A stretch of DNA of 64,000 nt from Nocardioides daejeonensis (lineage in GTDB: Bacteria > Actinomycetota > Actinomycetes > Propionibacteriales > Nocardioidaceae), in the NCBI RefSeq assembly GCF_003194585.1, contig NZ_QHKZ01000002.1:434001-498000 (forward strand), read 5' to 3'. A model generated the notes under the pieces. It worked only from the letters and a program-made list of their open reading frames with translations, searched no databases and was not told the DNA's origin. The position numbers and the translations under genes are program-made. Shown in pieces: positions 42,689 through 51,806 of this stretch. How positions within the stretch are numbered: the stretch's first letter is position 1; the number at the start of each line of letters is the position of its first letter.

Positions 42689-42901
42689 TCAGTCCTCGTG
42701 CTCGGCGCGAGCCCGCTTGGCCGCGTCCTGGATCTCGAAGAGCTCCGTGGCGAGGCCGCCGAGGGTGCGGGCGACCTCGCGCACCGCGCCCGTGACGACG
42801 CCGCCGACCTGCGAGACCGCGTTGATCGTGGCCTCGACGGAGTCCTGCACGGCGTCCTTGCGGATCTCGGCGCGGCTGATGCGGTCTCGTTCGATGCTCA
42901 T
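42689..42901 (-). CDS. Small helical protein, unknown function
   Basis: 70 aa: charged N-terminus (MSIERDRISRAEIRKD), a small amphipathic middle (VEATINAVSQVGGVVTGAVREVARTLGGLATELFEIQDAAKRARAE). GGAGG lies four bases before the ATG, which supports expression. No family was recognised; it resembles small actinobacterial proteins of unknown role. It lies 89 bases downstream of the desaturase gene and may be carried on that transcript. Confidence 0.68.
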   Translation of the reverse strand: MSIERDRISRAEIRKDAVQDSVEATINAVSQVGGVVTGAVREVARTLGGLATELFEIQDAAKRARAEHED

Positions 42902-42990
42902 GGTGCCTCCATCCTGAGCCACGCCCCGGTCTCGCGACAAGAGATCCGGGGCGTGGGGCGGCTCACCGCCGTGACGTCGTACGACGTGGC

Positions 42991-44130
42991 TCAGGCGGCC
43001 TGAGCGACGCGGCTCTGCTCGACCGGGGTCTCCGCGCGCTCCCGCTGCCAGGGCAGGCGGTTGGGCAGTGCGAGCCGGAAGATCTTGCGTGCGACCGAGC
43101 CGAGCTGCTTGTGCAGCGGTCCGGTGTTGTAGGGCAGGCCGTAGCGCTCGCAGATCTCCTGCACCTCGGCGGCGATCTCCGGGTAGCGCCGGGCCGGGAT
43201 GTCCGGGAAGAGGTGGTGCTCGATCTGGTGACTCAGGTTGCCGCTCATCACGTGCATCAGCTTCGAGCCACTGATGTTGGCCGAGCCGAGCAGCTGCCGG
43301 TAGTACCAACCGCCGCGGGTCTCGTTCTCGGTCTCCTCGATGGTGAAGCTGGAGACACCGGCCGGGAAGTGGCCGCAGAAGATGATGTTGAACGCCCAGA
43401 TGTTGCGCACCAGGTTGGCCACCGCGTTGCCGGCCAGCGTGGAGACGAAGAACGGCCCGGTGAGCGCCGGGAAGACCAGGTAGTCCTTGAGCGCCTGGTT
43501 GCGGATCTTGCGGATCAGGCCGGCGTGCAGGTGCTTCGTCTCGGCCCAGGTCTTCTCCCCCGACATGATCTTGTCGGCCTCGAGGTCGTGCACCGCCACG
43601 CCCCACTCGAAGAGCGTCATCAGCAGGAACGCGTAGACCGGGTTGCCCAGGTAGTAGGGGTTCCACTTCTGCTCCGGGTCCATCCGCAGGATGCCGTAGC
43701 CGATGTCGCGGTCCTTGTCGAGGATGTTGGTGTAGGTGTGGTGGATGTAGTTGTGGGAGACCTTCCACTGCTCGCTGGGGCAGACGTTGTCCCACTCATA
43801 CATGCGGGAGCTGAGACCGGGGTCGCCCATCCAGTCGTACTGCCCGTGCATGACGTTGTGGCCGATCTCCATGTTGTCGAGGATCTTGGAGACGCTCAGC
43901 GACGCGACGGCCAGCGGCCAGGCCGGCGGCAGGTAGAAGAGCGCCCGGCCGGCAACCTCGAAGCCGCGCTGCGCCTTGACGACGTTGCGGATGTAGCGCG
44001 CGTCCTCCTCGCCGAGATCGGCGATCACACGCTGGCGGATCGCGTCCATCTCGGCACCGAACTGCTCCAGCTGCTCGGCGGTGAGCAGGAACTTCTCAGA
44101 GGTCTCGCTCGTCTTGCTCGTCTTGCTCAT
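42991..44130 (-). CDS. DesA3-like membrane fatty acid/acyl-CoA desaturase
   Basis: 379 aa. The three His boxes of membrane desaturases are present: HNVMHGQYDW, HNYIHHTYTN and HQIEHHLFPD. The layout is that of the mycobacterial stearoyl-CoA delta-9 desaturase DesA3. It should introduce a double bond into acyl chains at the membrane with electrons from the oxidoreductase encoded just upstream (Rv3230c-like). ATG 44130 has AAGGAA seven bases before it. A perfect 23-bp inverted repeat lies between the two genes. A role in membrane fluidity follows from the family. Confidence 0.93.
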   Translation of the reverse strand: MSKTSKTSETSEKFLLTAEQLEQFGAEMDAIRQRVIADLGEEDARYIRNVVKAQRGFEVAGRALFYLPPAWPLAVASLSVSKILDNMEIGHNVMHGQYDWMGDPGLSSRMYEWDNVCPSEQWKVSHNYIHHTYTNILDKDRDIGYGILRMDPEQKWNPYYLGNPVYAFLLMTLFEWGVAVHDLEADKIMSGEKTWAETKHLHAGLIRKIRNQALKDYLVFPALTGPFFVSTLAGNAVANLVRNIWAFNIIFCGHFPAGVSSFTIEETENETRGGWYYRQLLGSANISGSKLMHVMSGNLSHQIEHHLFPDIPARRYPEIAAEVQEICERYGLPYNTGPLHKQLGSVARKIFRLALPNRLPWQRERAETPVEQSRVAQAA

Positions 44131-44146
44131 GTCGATTCCTTTTCCG

Positions 44147-44208
44147 GATCGTCCCTAACAGATTCGTGGTCACAACAGGGAACTGCCACGAATCTGTTAG
44201 GGACGATC
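44147..44208. repeat. Perfect 23-bp inverted repeat between reductase and desaturase genes
   Basis: The arm 44147-44169 (starting GATCGTCCCTAACAGATTCG) is exactly complementary to 44186-44208, with a 16-base loop. In RNA it would be a very stable hairpin ending 17 bases before the desaturase ATG. It may be an extragenic repeat, a processing site or an attenuator. Confidence 0.9.
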
Positions 44209-44226
44209 TCCAAGAGGGGGTGGGGG

Positions 44227-45315
44227 TCAGAGGGTCACGGAGCAGTCGCCGTCGGGGGCGGAGACGCAGATCCGGATCTCTTCGTCGGGCAGGGAGGAGG
44301 TCTCGCCGGTGAGCACGTTGCGCACGGTGCCCTCGGACTTGGTGGCGACGCACGAGAAGCAGATGCCCATCCGGCAGCCGAACTCAGGAGCCAGTCCCAA
44401 CGCCTCGGCCTGTTCGAGCAGGGTCGCCCCCGTGTTGGGTGCTGCCTTGTCGCTGCGAGTGAAGCTCACCTCGCCGCCGGCCTCCCCGGCAGAGGTGCGC
44501 GGGGGCTTGAAGTACTCGACGCGGAGGGCCGGCGACAGCTCGCCCTCGGGCCCCGTGTACGCCGCGCGGACCGCCTCGATCAACGGCGCCGGGCCGCACG
44601 CCCAGGTCGGCACGTCGCGGAACTCCGGCACGACGCGACCGAGCCACGCGGGGCTCAGCGCCGGGTCGCCCAGCTCGGGGTGCAGCAGCCGCACGTCGAC
44701 GCCGTACCCGGAGCGCGCGACCTCGGCGAGCTCCTCGGCGAAGATCTGGTGCTGCGGCGACTGGGCGTAGTGGAGGAAGGTGACCTCACCGCGGTGGGTG
44801 CGCCGCTGCAGGGTGCGCAGCATCGACATCACCGGCGTGATGCCGGAGCCACCTGAGATGAGGAGCAGCCGGTCCGGGACCCGGTCCGGCAGGACGAAGT
44901 CGCCCTGCGCCTGGGAGAGGTGCAGCAGCTGGCCGACACCCGCCTCGGCGAGGAAGCGGGAGACCACGCCGTCGGGGTTGGCCCGCATCGTGATGGTGAA
45001 CCGGTCGCCGGGGCCGGACTCGGCGCTGGAGACCGAGAAGACCCGGGTGGTCCGACGGGAACCGGGGATCTCCACGCCGACCTGCACGTGCTGGCCGGCC
45101 CGGTGGCCGCGCCAGGTGGAGGTGGGCTGAAGGGTCAGGGTGGTGACGGGCGGGTGGCCGTCGACGGCCACCTCGCGGTGCACCTCGACCACGCGAGCGC
45201 GTACCTCGCGGGCCGCCCACATCGGGTTGACCAGTTCGAGGTAGCGGTCCACTCCGTGCGGGGAGGCGAGCGCCTCGACCACGCGGGAGCGGAGCAGAGT
45301 CTGGGTGATGCTCAT
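44227..45315 (-). CDS. Desaturase-linked ferredoxin/FNR-type oxidoreductase (Rv3230c-like)
   Basis: 362 aa. The N-terminal FAD barrel and NAD(P)H domain (RVFSVSS, LLLISGGSGITPVMSMLRTL) are followed by a C-terminal 2Fe-2S ferredoxin domain with Cys at GCRMGICFSCVAT and a last Cys in IRICVSAP. In mycobacteria the counterpart (Rv3230c) supplies electrons to DesA3; the adjacent DesA3-like gene here supports the same role. ATG 45315 has AGAGGA nine bases upstream. An operator-like palindrome lies just upstream of its promoter region. Confidence 0.93.
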   Translation of the reverse strand: MSITQTLLRSRVVEALASPHGVDRYLELVNPMWAAREVRARVVEVHREVAVDGHPPVTTLTLQPTSTWRGHRAGQHVQVGVEIPGSRRTTRVFSVSSAESGPGDRFTITMRANPDGVVSRFLAEAGVGQLLHLSQAQGDFVLPDRVPDRLLLISGGSGITPVMSMLRTLQRRTHRGEVTFLHYAQSPQHQIFAEELAEVARSGYGVDVRLLHPELGDPALSPAWLGRVVPEFRDVPTWACGPAPLIEAVRAAYTGPEGELSPALRVEYFKPPRTSAGEAGGEVSFTRSDKAAPNTGATLLEQAEALGLAPEFGCRMGICFSCVATKSEGTVRNVLTGETSSLPDEEIRICVSAPDGDCSVTL

Positions 45316-45339
45316 CGAGACACGTCCTCTCGGGATTCA

Positions 45340-45355
45340 GTGAACATCTGTACAC
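45340..45355. promoter_or_regulatory. Operator copy 1 upstream of the reductase/desaturase genes
   Basis: GTGAACATCTGTACAC is a near-palindrome (arms GTGAACA/TGTACAC around TC). It lies 25 bases upstream of the reductase ATG. It matches the second copy at 45417-45432 at 14 of 16 bases, and both are in the spacer shared with the TetR gene. Confidence 0.7.
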
Positions 45356-45416
45356 CGAAAATCTGCCGCACCCGGCCACCCCGAGTCAACCAAGGATCGA
45401 CGTGACCTCGCGCACG

Positions 45417-45432
45417 GTGCACATCTGTGCAC
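45417..45432. promoter_or_regulatory. Operator copy 2 upstream of the TetR gene
   Basis: GTGCACATCTGTGCAC has perfect 7-base arms (GTGCACA/TGTGCAC). It lies 13 bases upstream of the leaderless -10 TAGACT (45446-45451), which would place a bound protein over the -35 region. Most likely autoregulation by the TetR protein. Confidence 0.75.
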
Positions 45433-45457
45433 TCAAAACGCTCACTAGACTGCAGCC

Positions 45458-46093
45458 GTGACCCCCACGCCCGAGCCGGAGAGCCGCCAGGAGAAGAAGG
45501 ACCGCACCCGGCGGGCCATCCTCGACGCCGCTCTCGACCTGTTGGCCGAGAGCTCCTTCGCCGCCCTGTCACTGCGCCAGCTCACCAAGGCGGTCGGCAT
45601 CGTGCCCACCGCCTTCTACCGCCACTTCGCCACCCTGGACGAGCTCGGCCTGGCGTTGGTCGACGAGTCCTTCGTGAGCCTGCGCAGCATGCTGTCGGAG
45701 GTACGCCGCGGCGACCCCCGGCCGGAGCAGCTCATCGACGCGTCCGTCGACGTGCTGGCCGCCCACCTCGCCGAGGACGTGCCGCACTTCCGGTTCATCT
45801 CGCGCGAGCGGTACGGCGGGGCTGGAGCCGTCAGCGGGGCGATCCGCCACGAGCTCGACCTCTTCGAGCGCGAGCTGGCCCGCGACCTCGGACGGATGCC
45901 GGAGCTGGGCGCGTGGGGCGCCCGCGACCTCGCTCTCCTCGCCGGGCTCTTCGTCAACCTGATGGTCGCCGCGGCCGGGGAGTTCGTCAGCGCGGACGAT
46001 CCCCGGGCACGGGCGCGGATCACCGAGACGGTCCGCCACCAGGCGCGGATGGCTGTCGTCGGTGCGGCGGGCTGGTCACCGCTGCCCGACTGA
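45458..46093 (+). CDS. TetR/AcrR family regulator of the desaturase genes
   Basis: 211 aa. Helix-turn-helix at about residues 36-60 (LSLRQLTKAVGIVPTAFYRHFATLDELG), then a helical C-terminal domain. This form resembles the actinobacterial TetR proteins that control desaturase or fatty acid genes, including the WGARDLALLAGLFVNLM segment. The start GTG 45458 is leaderless (TAGACT ends six bases before). The divergent desaturase electron-carrier gene and the two matching operator copies point to control of acyl-chain desaturation, probably in response to an acyl-CoA. Confidence 0.9.
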   Translation: MTPTPEPESRQEKKDRTRRAILDAALDLLAESSFAALSLRQLTKAVGIVPTAFYRHFATLDELGLALVDESFVSLRSMLSEVRRGDPRPEQLIDASVDVLAAHLAEDVPHFRFISRERYGGAGAVSGAIRHELDLFERELARDLGRMPELGAWGARDLALLAGLFVNLMVAAAGEFVSADDPRARARITETVRHQARMAVVGAAGWSPLPD

Positions 46094-46125
46094 CCCCCGC
46101 CGGGCAGCGCGACGACGCCGGTGAC

Positions 46126-47886
46126 TCAACGAGCGGTGCCGCGAGCGCCTCCTCCCCGCATCCCGTCCGGAGGCTGGAAGCCGCGCGATCCAGACTCGCG
46201 CAGCTGAGTACCCGCCCCCTCGATCGCCGCATCCAGGTCGGCGAGGACGATCCGGTCCCCCGCAGCCAACCCGTCGATGATCTCGACATAGCGGTCGCCG
46301 ATCCGGCCTACCTGCACCTGGCGGCTCCGCGTCGAGTCACCGGAGCGGAACCGCACCGTCGCCCGCTCCCCGGCGACCGTGACCGCCGAGACCGGCACCC
46401 GCAACGCGTCAGCGACCTCACCGACCACCACCTCGACCTGGGCGCTCGCGCCGCTCGGCAGGGACACCACGGGCTCGGGCACCACCACCGTCGCGGCGTA
46501 CGACGTCACCCCGTCCGCGCTCTCCCCCACTGCGGCGACGGCGCTCACCGTGCCGGTCGCCTGCTCGCTCTGCCCGGGCATCGCGACCCGAGCCTGCTGA
46601 CCGATCTCCACGTCGGCGACCTGCTCCTCCCTGAGGGCCAGCTCGACCGCGACCTGCTTGCCGGCGAAGATCACCAGGGCGGTCTCGCCCGCGGCGAGCA
46701 CGTCGCCCTGCGACACGTCGAGCCTGACGACCCGGCCACCACGGGGCGCGCGGACGACCGTCGCCTTCAGGTCCTGGCGAGCGCGGGCCAGGTCAGCGCG
46801 AGCCTGGTCGATCGCGGCCTGGTCGAGAGCTAGCTGAGCTGCGGTGACTGCGCGCGTCGACGCCGGCTCCGTTGCCGCGTTCCCGGCATCCCGCGACGGG
46901 CCGGTCTCCGACGGACCCGTCGACTGGGAGTCGGCGGACTCCTGGGCGGGCTGTTGCGTCCCCTGGCTTCCGGGTGCGGAAGCGGCGGACCGGACCGCTA
47001 CCCCCGCCTCGCCGAGCGTCGTGGCCAGATCGGTGATCGCGACCTGCAGGGCGTCCTGCGCGACGGCCGCGTCGCTCTGCGCGGACTGCACCTCGACCAG
47101 CGCGGTCGTGCAGGCGGGCGCCAGCTCGGCCGCCTCGGTCACTGCCGCGGCGTCGTCCGGCACCGGCGCACCGTCCGAGGACGTCGCCTCCGTCGAAGGT
47201 GCGCCGTCTGTCGGGGACGCACAAGCCTCGGTCTGCCGGGCGAGCGCCGCACGTGCCGTGGTCAGTGCGGCACTCGCCACACTCTGCGCGCCGCTGACCG
47301 CCTGCTGCTGCTCAGTCATCCGGGCGATCAGCGCCGGAAGGGTCACCGCGTCGGGTTGGCCGCTCTCGCCCGCCTGGGCGCTCTCGCTCGACTGGGGCTC
47401 GGTCGCTGTCGGGTCGGCGGGGGCGGGCGTGCTTGCCGACGTCTCGGTCCGCGCCGCCGCGGCCTCCGTGGCCGAGGCGATCTGGGCCGCCTGGTCCTCG
47501 GCCAAGGTCGCCTGCGCCTGCGCCAGGCCGGCGCGGGCGCGCCGGACCGCGGCGCGCGGCTCGGCGCGTTCGAGGGTCACCAGAACCTGGCCGGCCCGCA
47601 CCCGCTCCTCCTCCGCGATCCGCACGGACGCCACCGTGCCCTCGACTGTGGAGGTCACGTCGGCACGCCTGGCCGCATCGACGGTGCCGGTGAGTGTCAT
47701 CACCTCCTCGACCGCTCCGTGCTCGACGACCACGGTGCGGAAGCGGCCGCCCTCGTCGTCCCCGGCAGCGGCCATCGTCGTGCCTGCCGCCGCGAGCGCG
47801 AGCAACACGGCTCCGAGCACGACCGATCGGCCGCGGGGGCGTCGTACTCGACGGCTCATGCTGGACAGGCTGAACAAGGCAGGCAT
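46126..47886 (-). CDS. HlyD/MacA-type efflux adaptor with long hairpin
   Basis: 586 aa. N-terminal signal anchor ([24 protein letters not shown]). The lipoyl/barrel half-motif [30 protein letters not shown], then a long coiled-coil hairpin (115-375), then [26 protein letters not shown] and the beta-barrel with a C-terminal module. The hairpin has three Ser/Thr/Pro/Gly-rich breaks (about 147-178, 223-245, 301-343), an unusual extension compared with MacA. ATG 47886 follows GGAGGAG. It is the last gene of the adaptor-ATPase-permease-adaptor row. Confidence 0.85.
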   Translation of the reverse strand: MPALFSLSSMSRRVRRPRGRSVVLGAVLLALAAAGTTMAAAGDDEGGRFRTVVVEHGAVEEVMTLTGTVDAARRADVTSTVEGTVASVRIAEEERVRAGQVLVTLERAEPRAAVRRARAGLAQAQATLAEDQAAQIASATEAAAARTETSASTPAPADPTATEPQSSESAQAGESGQPDAVTLPALIARMTEQQQAVSGAQSVASAALTTARAALARQTEACASPTDGAPSTEATSSDGAPVPDDAAAVTEAAELAPACTTALVEVQSAQSDAAVAQDALQVAITDLATTLGEAGVAVRSAASAPGSQGTQQPAQESADSQSTGPSETGPSRDAGNAATEPASTRAVTAAQLALDQAAIDQARADLARARQDLKATVVRAPRGGRVVRLDVSQGDVLAAGETALVIFAGKQVAVELALREEQVADVEIGQQARVAMPGQSEQATGTVSAVAAVGESADGVTSYAATVVVPEPVVSLPSGASAQVEVVVGEVADALRVPVSAVTVAGERATVRFRSGDSTRSRQVQVGRIGDRYVEIIDGLAAGDRIVLADLDAAIEGAGTQLRESGSRGFQPPDGMRGGGARGTAR

Positions 47887-47905
47887 CTCTCTCCTCCTGG
47901 GTGGG

Positions 47906-49129
47906 TCACTCGCTACGGAGCGCGTCGATGGGCGCCAGGGCAGCGGCCCGGGCCGCCGGGTGCACCCCGAAGCCGATGCCGATCCCGAGCGCGACAAGCA
48001 GGGCGGCCAGGGTCGCCGTGACCGACACGGTGACCGGCTGGTCGATCAGCCGGGGCAGGACTGCGGCGGCGCACCAGCCCGTGGCGATGCCCAGCACGCC
48101 GCCACCGAGCCCGAGGATGCTGGCCTCGGTGAGGAACTGGCGCCGGATCACCGACGGCGTCGCGCCCAGGGCCTTGCGCAGCCCGATCTCCCGGAACCGC
48201 TCGGTGACCGAGACCAGCATGATGTTCATGACCCCGATCCCGCCGACCAGCAACGAGATCGCGGCAACGCCGGCCAGGAGCACGGTCATGGTGCGATTCG
48301 TCTCGTTGGCGGTCGCGACCAGGGACTCCTGGGTGCTGACCGTGAAGTCGGGGGTGTCGACCGCGTGCCGGGTGGCGAGCACGGCGGAGATCTCCTGGTA
48401 GGCGGCGCTGAGCAACTCCGCCGAGCGGGCCTGGACGTAGATCGTGGTCACGGTCTCCGCGGTACTCCCGTTGATCTGGCGCACCGTCGTCATCGGCGCC
48501 AGTGCCTGGTCGTCCTCGCTCTCGGAGACGTCGCCGACTCCGGACTCCCGCAGCACGCCGATGACGGTGAGACCGCGGCCGCTCACCCTGAGCTCCTGCC
48601 CGACCGCCTCTGCGGCGCCGCCGAAGAGCTCGTCCGCCGTGTCAGCGGCCAGCACCACCACGGAGGCGGCCTCGGCGACCTCGGTGTCGGTGAAGAACCG
48701 TCCCTGTGCCAGGGCCCGGTCGCGCACCACCCGCCAGTCCCGGGTGGTTCCGACCAGGCGCGAGGTCCAGTTGACGCTCCCGGCCGTCAGAGACGCGGCG
48801 CCGGAGCTGACCGGTGCGACGGCGGCGATGTCGGGCGCGACAGCGACATCGCCCAGCGCCTCCGCGTCGGTCAGGGTGAGCGTCGTGGCGCTGCCGAAGC
48901 CACCGCGGTTGCCGTCGCTGTCGGTGCTGCTTCCCGGCGAGACGATCAGGAGGTTGGCTCCCAACGCGTCGATCTGCGAGCGCACCTTCTCCTGGGCTCC
49001 CTGACCGAGACCGACGGTGACGATCACCGAGCTGATCCCGATGACGATGCCGAGCATGGTCAGCGCCGAACGCAGTCGGTGCGCCCGCACTGCCTCGACC
49101 GCCGTGCGGAGGTTCTCCAGCCAGCTCAT
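47906..49129 (-). CDS. MacB-type ABC transporter permease
   Basis: 407 aa. Residues 18-45 form the first helix ([28 protein letters not shown]), followed by a large outer domain (MacB_PCD) and three helices with the FtsX-like end ([76 protein letters not shown]). This matches MacB without its fused ATPase. ATG 49129 overlaps the ATPase stop (ATGA). It probably moves a peptide, lipid or antibiotic out of the cell. Confidence 0.92.
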   Translation of the reverse strand: MSWLENLRTAVEAVRAHRLRSALTMLGIVIGISSVIVTVGLGQGAQEKVRSQIDALGANLLIVSPGSSTDSDGNRGGFGSATTLTLTDAEALGDVAVAPDIAAVAPVSSGAASLTAGSVNWTSRLVGTTRDWRVVRDRALAQGRFFTDTEVAEAASVVVLAADTADELFGGAAEAVGQELRVSGRGLTVIGVLRESGVGDVSESEDDQALAPMTTVRQINGSTAETVTTIYVQARSAELLSAAYQEISAVLATRHAVDTPDFTVSTQESLVATANETNRTMTVLLAGVAAISLLVGGIGVMNIMLVSVTERFREIGLRKALGATPSVIRRQFLTEASILGLGGGVLGIATGWCAAAVLPRLIDQPVTVSVTATLAALLVALGIGIGFGVHPAARAAALAPIDALRSE

Positions 49130-49821
49130 CGAGCCACCCCCGCCCCGGCATCCTCGAGCAGCCCATCGCGCAGGGTCAGCACCCGATCCGCCTCCGCCGC
49201 GACCTCCTGCTCGTGGGTGATCAGCACGATGGTGCGCCCCTGGTCGTGCAGCTCCCGGAAGAGCGCCAGCACGTCTGCGGTCGCCCGCGAGTCCAGGTTG
49301 CCCGTGGGCTCGTCGGCGAGGACGAGCGCAGGGTCCGTGACCAGGGCACGTGCAATGGCGACGCGCTGCTGCTGACCGCCGGAGAGCTCGCCAGGCCGAT
49401 GGTCGGCACGGTCGCCGAGCCCCACCCTGGTCAGCGCCACGGTCGCCCGCCGACGACGCTCCAGGGCGGTCACCCCGGCATAGATCAGCGGCAGCTCGAC
49501 GTTGCGCAGCGCCGTCAGCCCCGGGAGCAGGTGGAACTGCTGGAAGACGAACCCGATCTCCCTGTTGCGCACCGCGGCGAGCTGGGCCTCGTCCATCGCG
49601 GCGACGTCCTGGCCGCGCACCAACTGCCGCCCGGAGGTCGGCACGTCGAGGCAGCCGAGGATGTGCATGAGCGTCGACTTCCCGGAGCCGCTGGGTCCGA
49701 CGACGGCGACGTACTCGCCGGCCACCACCACCGCGTCGATGCCACGGACGGCCTCGACCGCACCGGCACCGGTGGAGTAGGTCTTGCGAACCCCTTGCAG
49801 CTCGAGCACCGGGGTGCTCAT
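49126..49821 (-). CDS. ABC transporter ATP-binding protein (MacB/LolD type)
   Basis: 231 aa. Walker [10 protein letters not shown], signature [15 protein letters not shown], Walker [14 protein letters not shown] and the switch His in LITHEQEVA are intact. The [14 protein letters not shown] segment is typical of the MacB/LolD group. It couples ATP to the MacB-type permease with which its stop overlaps. ATG 49821 overlaps the stop of the upstream adaptor (ATGA). Confidence 0.95.
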   Translation of the reverse strand: MSTPVLELQGVRKTYSTGAGAVEAVRGIDAVVVAGEYVAVVGPSGSGKSTLMHILGCLDVPTSGRQLVRGQDVAAMDEAQLAAVRNREIGFVFQQFHLLPGLTALRNVELPLIYAGVTALERRRRATVALTRVGLGDRADHRPGELSGGQQQRVAIARALVTDPALVLADEPTGNLDSRATADVLALFRELHDQGRTIVLITHEQEVAAEADRVLTLRDGLLEDAGAGVAR

Positions 49822-50972
49822 CGCGTGTCGCCCGGCGAAGACTGCGGTACGCCGCCCTCGGGCATGCCGCCCGGCATCTCGGGGAATCCCGCGGGCGGGT
49901 CGCCGGCCGGGAAGCCCCCCGGTTGTTGCCGACCATCGCTACCGCGGCCACCCTGCCGGGAGGCGAGTCGCACCCGCTCTCCCTCACTGAGCCCGTCGAC
50001 GATCTCCGTCTGCGCACCGCGGACCGAACCCGTCTGGACGCTGCGGCGGTCTCCGTCGGCCAGGAGCACGTAGCTGCCGCCGTCGGCGTCCGTGCGGATC
50101 GCCGCGGTCGGCACCGTCAGCGCCTCGCCCTCGTCGCCGACGACGATCGCGACCGCGGCCGACGAACCGACGTAGAGCCCCGTCACGTCCTTCGCGACCC
50201 GGAGCTCGACGCCGTACTGGGCCGCACCCGAGCTGCTGATCGTCGCGACCCGGCCTACCCGGGTCACGGTGGCTTGCACTGCCTCGGACGCGCCGGTCAC
50301 GGTGACCTCGGCCTGCTGCCCTCGCTCGACCTGGTCGATCTGCGCGGCGGCGACGGTCGCACTCACCCGATAGCGGCTCGTGTCGACGACGGTGACGGCT
50401 GCCGACGTCTCGTCGGTGGGTGCCGCTCCGCTGCCCACCTGCTCCCCCGCCGCGAAGCCCACCGAGGTCACCGTGCCGCCGTACGGCGCCCGCAGGACGG
50501 CGCCCTCGAGCGCCGCCGCGGCCGAGGCGCGGTCGGCGCGGGCAGCCACGAGGGCACTCCGGTCGGCGGCAACACGCGTGGCGTCGCCGGAGGCGGAGTC
50601 CGCGACCGTGGCCTCGGCAGCCGCAACGCGCGCCACTGCGGCGTCGTACTCCGCCTGCAACGCCGTCGGGTCGAGCCGCGCGATCACCTGCCCTCGCGTG
50701 ACCTCGTCACCCGCCTCGACGAGCACCGCGCTCACGGTGCCGGAGCCGGCGAAGGCGAGTTCTTCCTGGCGTCTGGCCTCCAGTGTGCCGCTTCCGGTGA
50801 CGGTGGCACGGAGCGAGGAGAGAGTGGCGCTGGCCATCACGGTGGCCGTGCCTTGCTCCTCGTCCCCGACCAGGCGCGTCACGCCGAGACCGGCGACGAG
50901 CACCAACACCGCAGCCGCGATCCACCAGCGGTGGCGCAGACGGGGCAGACGCACTCTCAGACGGGCAGGCAC
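49818..50972 (-). CDS. HlyD/RND-type efflux adaptor protein
   Basis: 384 aa. One N-terminal membrane helix (WWIAAAVLVLVAGLGVTRLV), lipoyl/barrel parts (GTVSAVLVEAGDEVTRGQVIARLDPTAL and VLRAPYGGTVTSVGFAAGEQVGSG), a short hairpin and a C-terminal Pro/Gly-rich tail (GGFPAGDPPAGFPEMPGGMPEGG). AGGAGG touches ATG 50978, too close to use; the GTG at 50972 has the right six-base spacing and was taken as the start. It leads the row adaptor, ATPase, permease, long adaptor, so the exporter has two different adaptor genes. Confidence 0.88.
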   Translation of the reverse strand: MPARLRVRLPRLRHRWWIAAAVLVLVAGLGVTRLVGDEEQGTATVMASATLSSLRATVTGSGTLEARRQEELAFAGSGTVSAVLVEAGDEVTRGQVIARLDPTALQAEYDAAVARVAAAEATVADSASGDATRVAADRSALVAARADRASAAAALEGAVLRAPYGGTVTSVGFAAGEQVGSGAAPTDETSAAVTVVDTSRYRVSATVAAAQIDQVERGQQAEVTVTGASEAVQATVTRVGRVATISSSGAAQYGVELRVAKDVTGLYVGSSAAVAIVVGDEGEALTVPTAAIRTDADGGSYVLLADGDRRSVQTGSVRGAQTEIVDGLSEGERVRLASRQGGRGSDGRQQPGGFPAGDPPAGFPEMPGGMPEGGVPQSSPGDTR

Positions 50973-51083
50973 AGGCATCCTCCTCAGGCGTGGCGGCACC
51001 ACTCGCCGAGAAGCCTGGAGTGCCTGCCTGTGTCGCGGACCTGCCCGACCTGTGCGCAGCCTGTGTGTCCGGGAGCCGCTGGC

Positions 51084-51806
51084 TCAGGCGCGTCTGGCCA
51101 CAGGCTGAAGATCGATCGCCCGCTGCAACAGCGCGACCGCCGCCAGCTGCGAGGGAACGTCCAGCTTGTGCAGCACCGCGCGCACCTGGCTGCGTACCGT
51201 GTCCACCGAGACGCCGGCTGCCTCCGATACCTCGGTGACGGTCATGCCCTGGCGCAGGGACTCCAGCACCTCACCCTCGCGGGGGGTCAACAGCTCCAGG
51301 CGTGCGAGCAGCTGACGGTGACCCTCCGACCAGCTCTCCCACGCCCGAACGAGTCGGCGTCTCTCCCGGGCGGAGTGCAGCGTGCCCTCGCGGCCCACGC
51401 CACGCACCGCCGCCGCCAGCTCCTCCAGACCCACGGTGACCGGCAGCACCCCGGCGGCGCCGGCATCGATCGCGGCCCCCCAGTGCGGCTCCTCCCGCAC
51501 GCCCCACAGCAGCAGCCAGCGGGTCTGCGGGCTGCTGCGGATCAACCGCAGCATCGACGAGACGTGGCCGCGGTCCAGCACCTCGAGAAGCAACACCGCC
51601 TCGTCGCTCCAGGCCGCCACCGCACGACGGAGGCGTCGCACCTCCTCGGGGCGCTGGGTGAGCGGGAAGGCTGCCGTCGCGAACCCGCGCGCCGCCAGCG
51701 CGGCGCTCACGGCCTGCGTGGTGAGCAGCTGGTCGCCCACCACGGCCAGCCGGGGCAACGCATCCCGGGAACGCCCCAGATCAACCGGGGACGGCGACGA
51801 ACACAT
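51084..51806 (-). CDS. LuxR-type regulator with degenerate receiver domain
   Basis: 240 aa. The C-terminal helix-turn-helix is normal (LTPREGEVLESLRQGMTVTEVSEAAGVSVDTVRSQVRAVLHKLDV). The N-terminal half folds like a receiver but the key residues are changed: the phospho-acceptor Asp is Glu in VLLLEVLDRG, the Thr/Ser site is LLLWGV and the Lys site is GVLPVT. It should be unable to take phosphate from a kinase. It lies at the end of the two secreted-protein genes and overlaps the lectin-like gene by 26 bases, so it may be co-transcribed with them. TTG at the DALPRLAVVGD position is another start option. Confidence 0.87.
   Translation of the reverse strand: MCSSPSPVDLGRSRDALPRLAVVGDQLLTTQAVSAALAARGFATAAFPLTQRPEEVRRLRRAVAAWSDEAVLLLEVLDRGHVSSMLRLIRSSPQTRWLLLWGVREEPHWGAAIDAGAAGVLPVTVGLEELAAAVRGVGREGTLHSARERRRLVRAWESWSEGHRQLLARLELLTPREGEVLESLRQGMTVTEVSEAAGVSVDTVRSQVRAVLHKLDVPSQLAAVALLQRAIDLQPVARRA

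Noticed and set aside
47433-47693. Arg/Pro-rich plus-strand frame inside the adaptor gene
   Set aside because: It is a high-GC shadow frame with no start signal.
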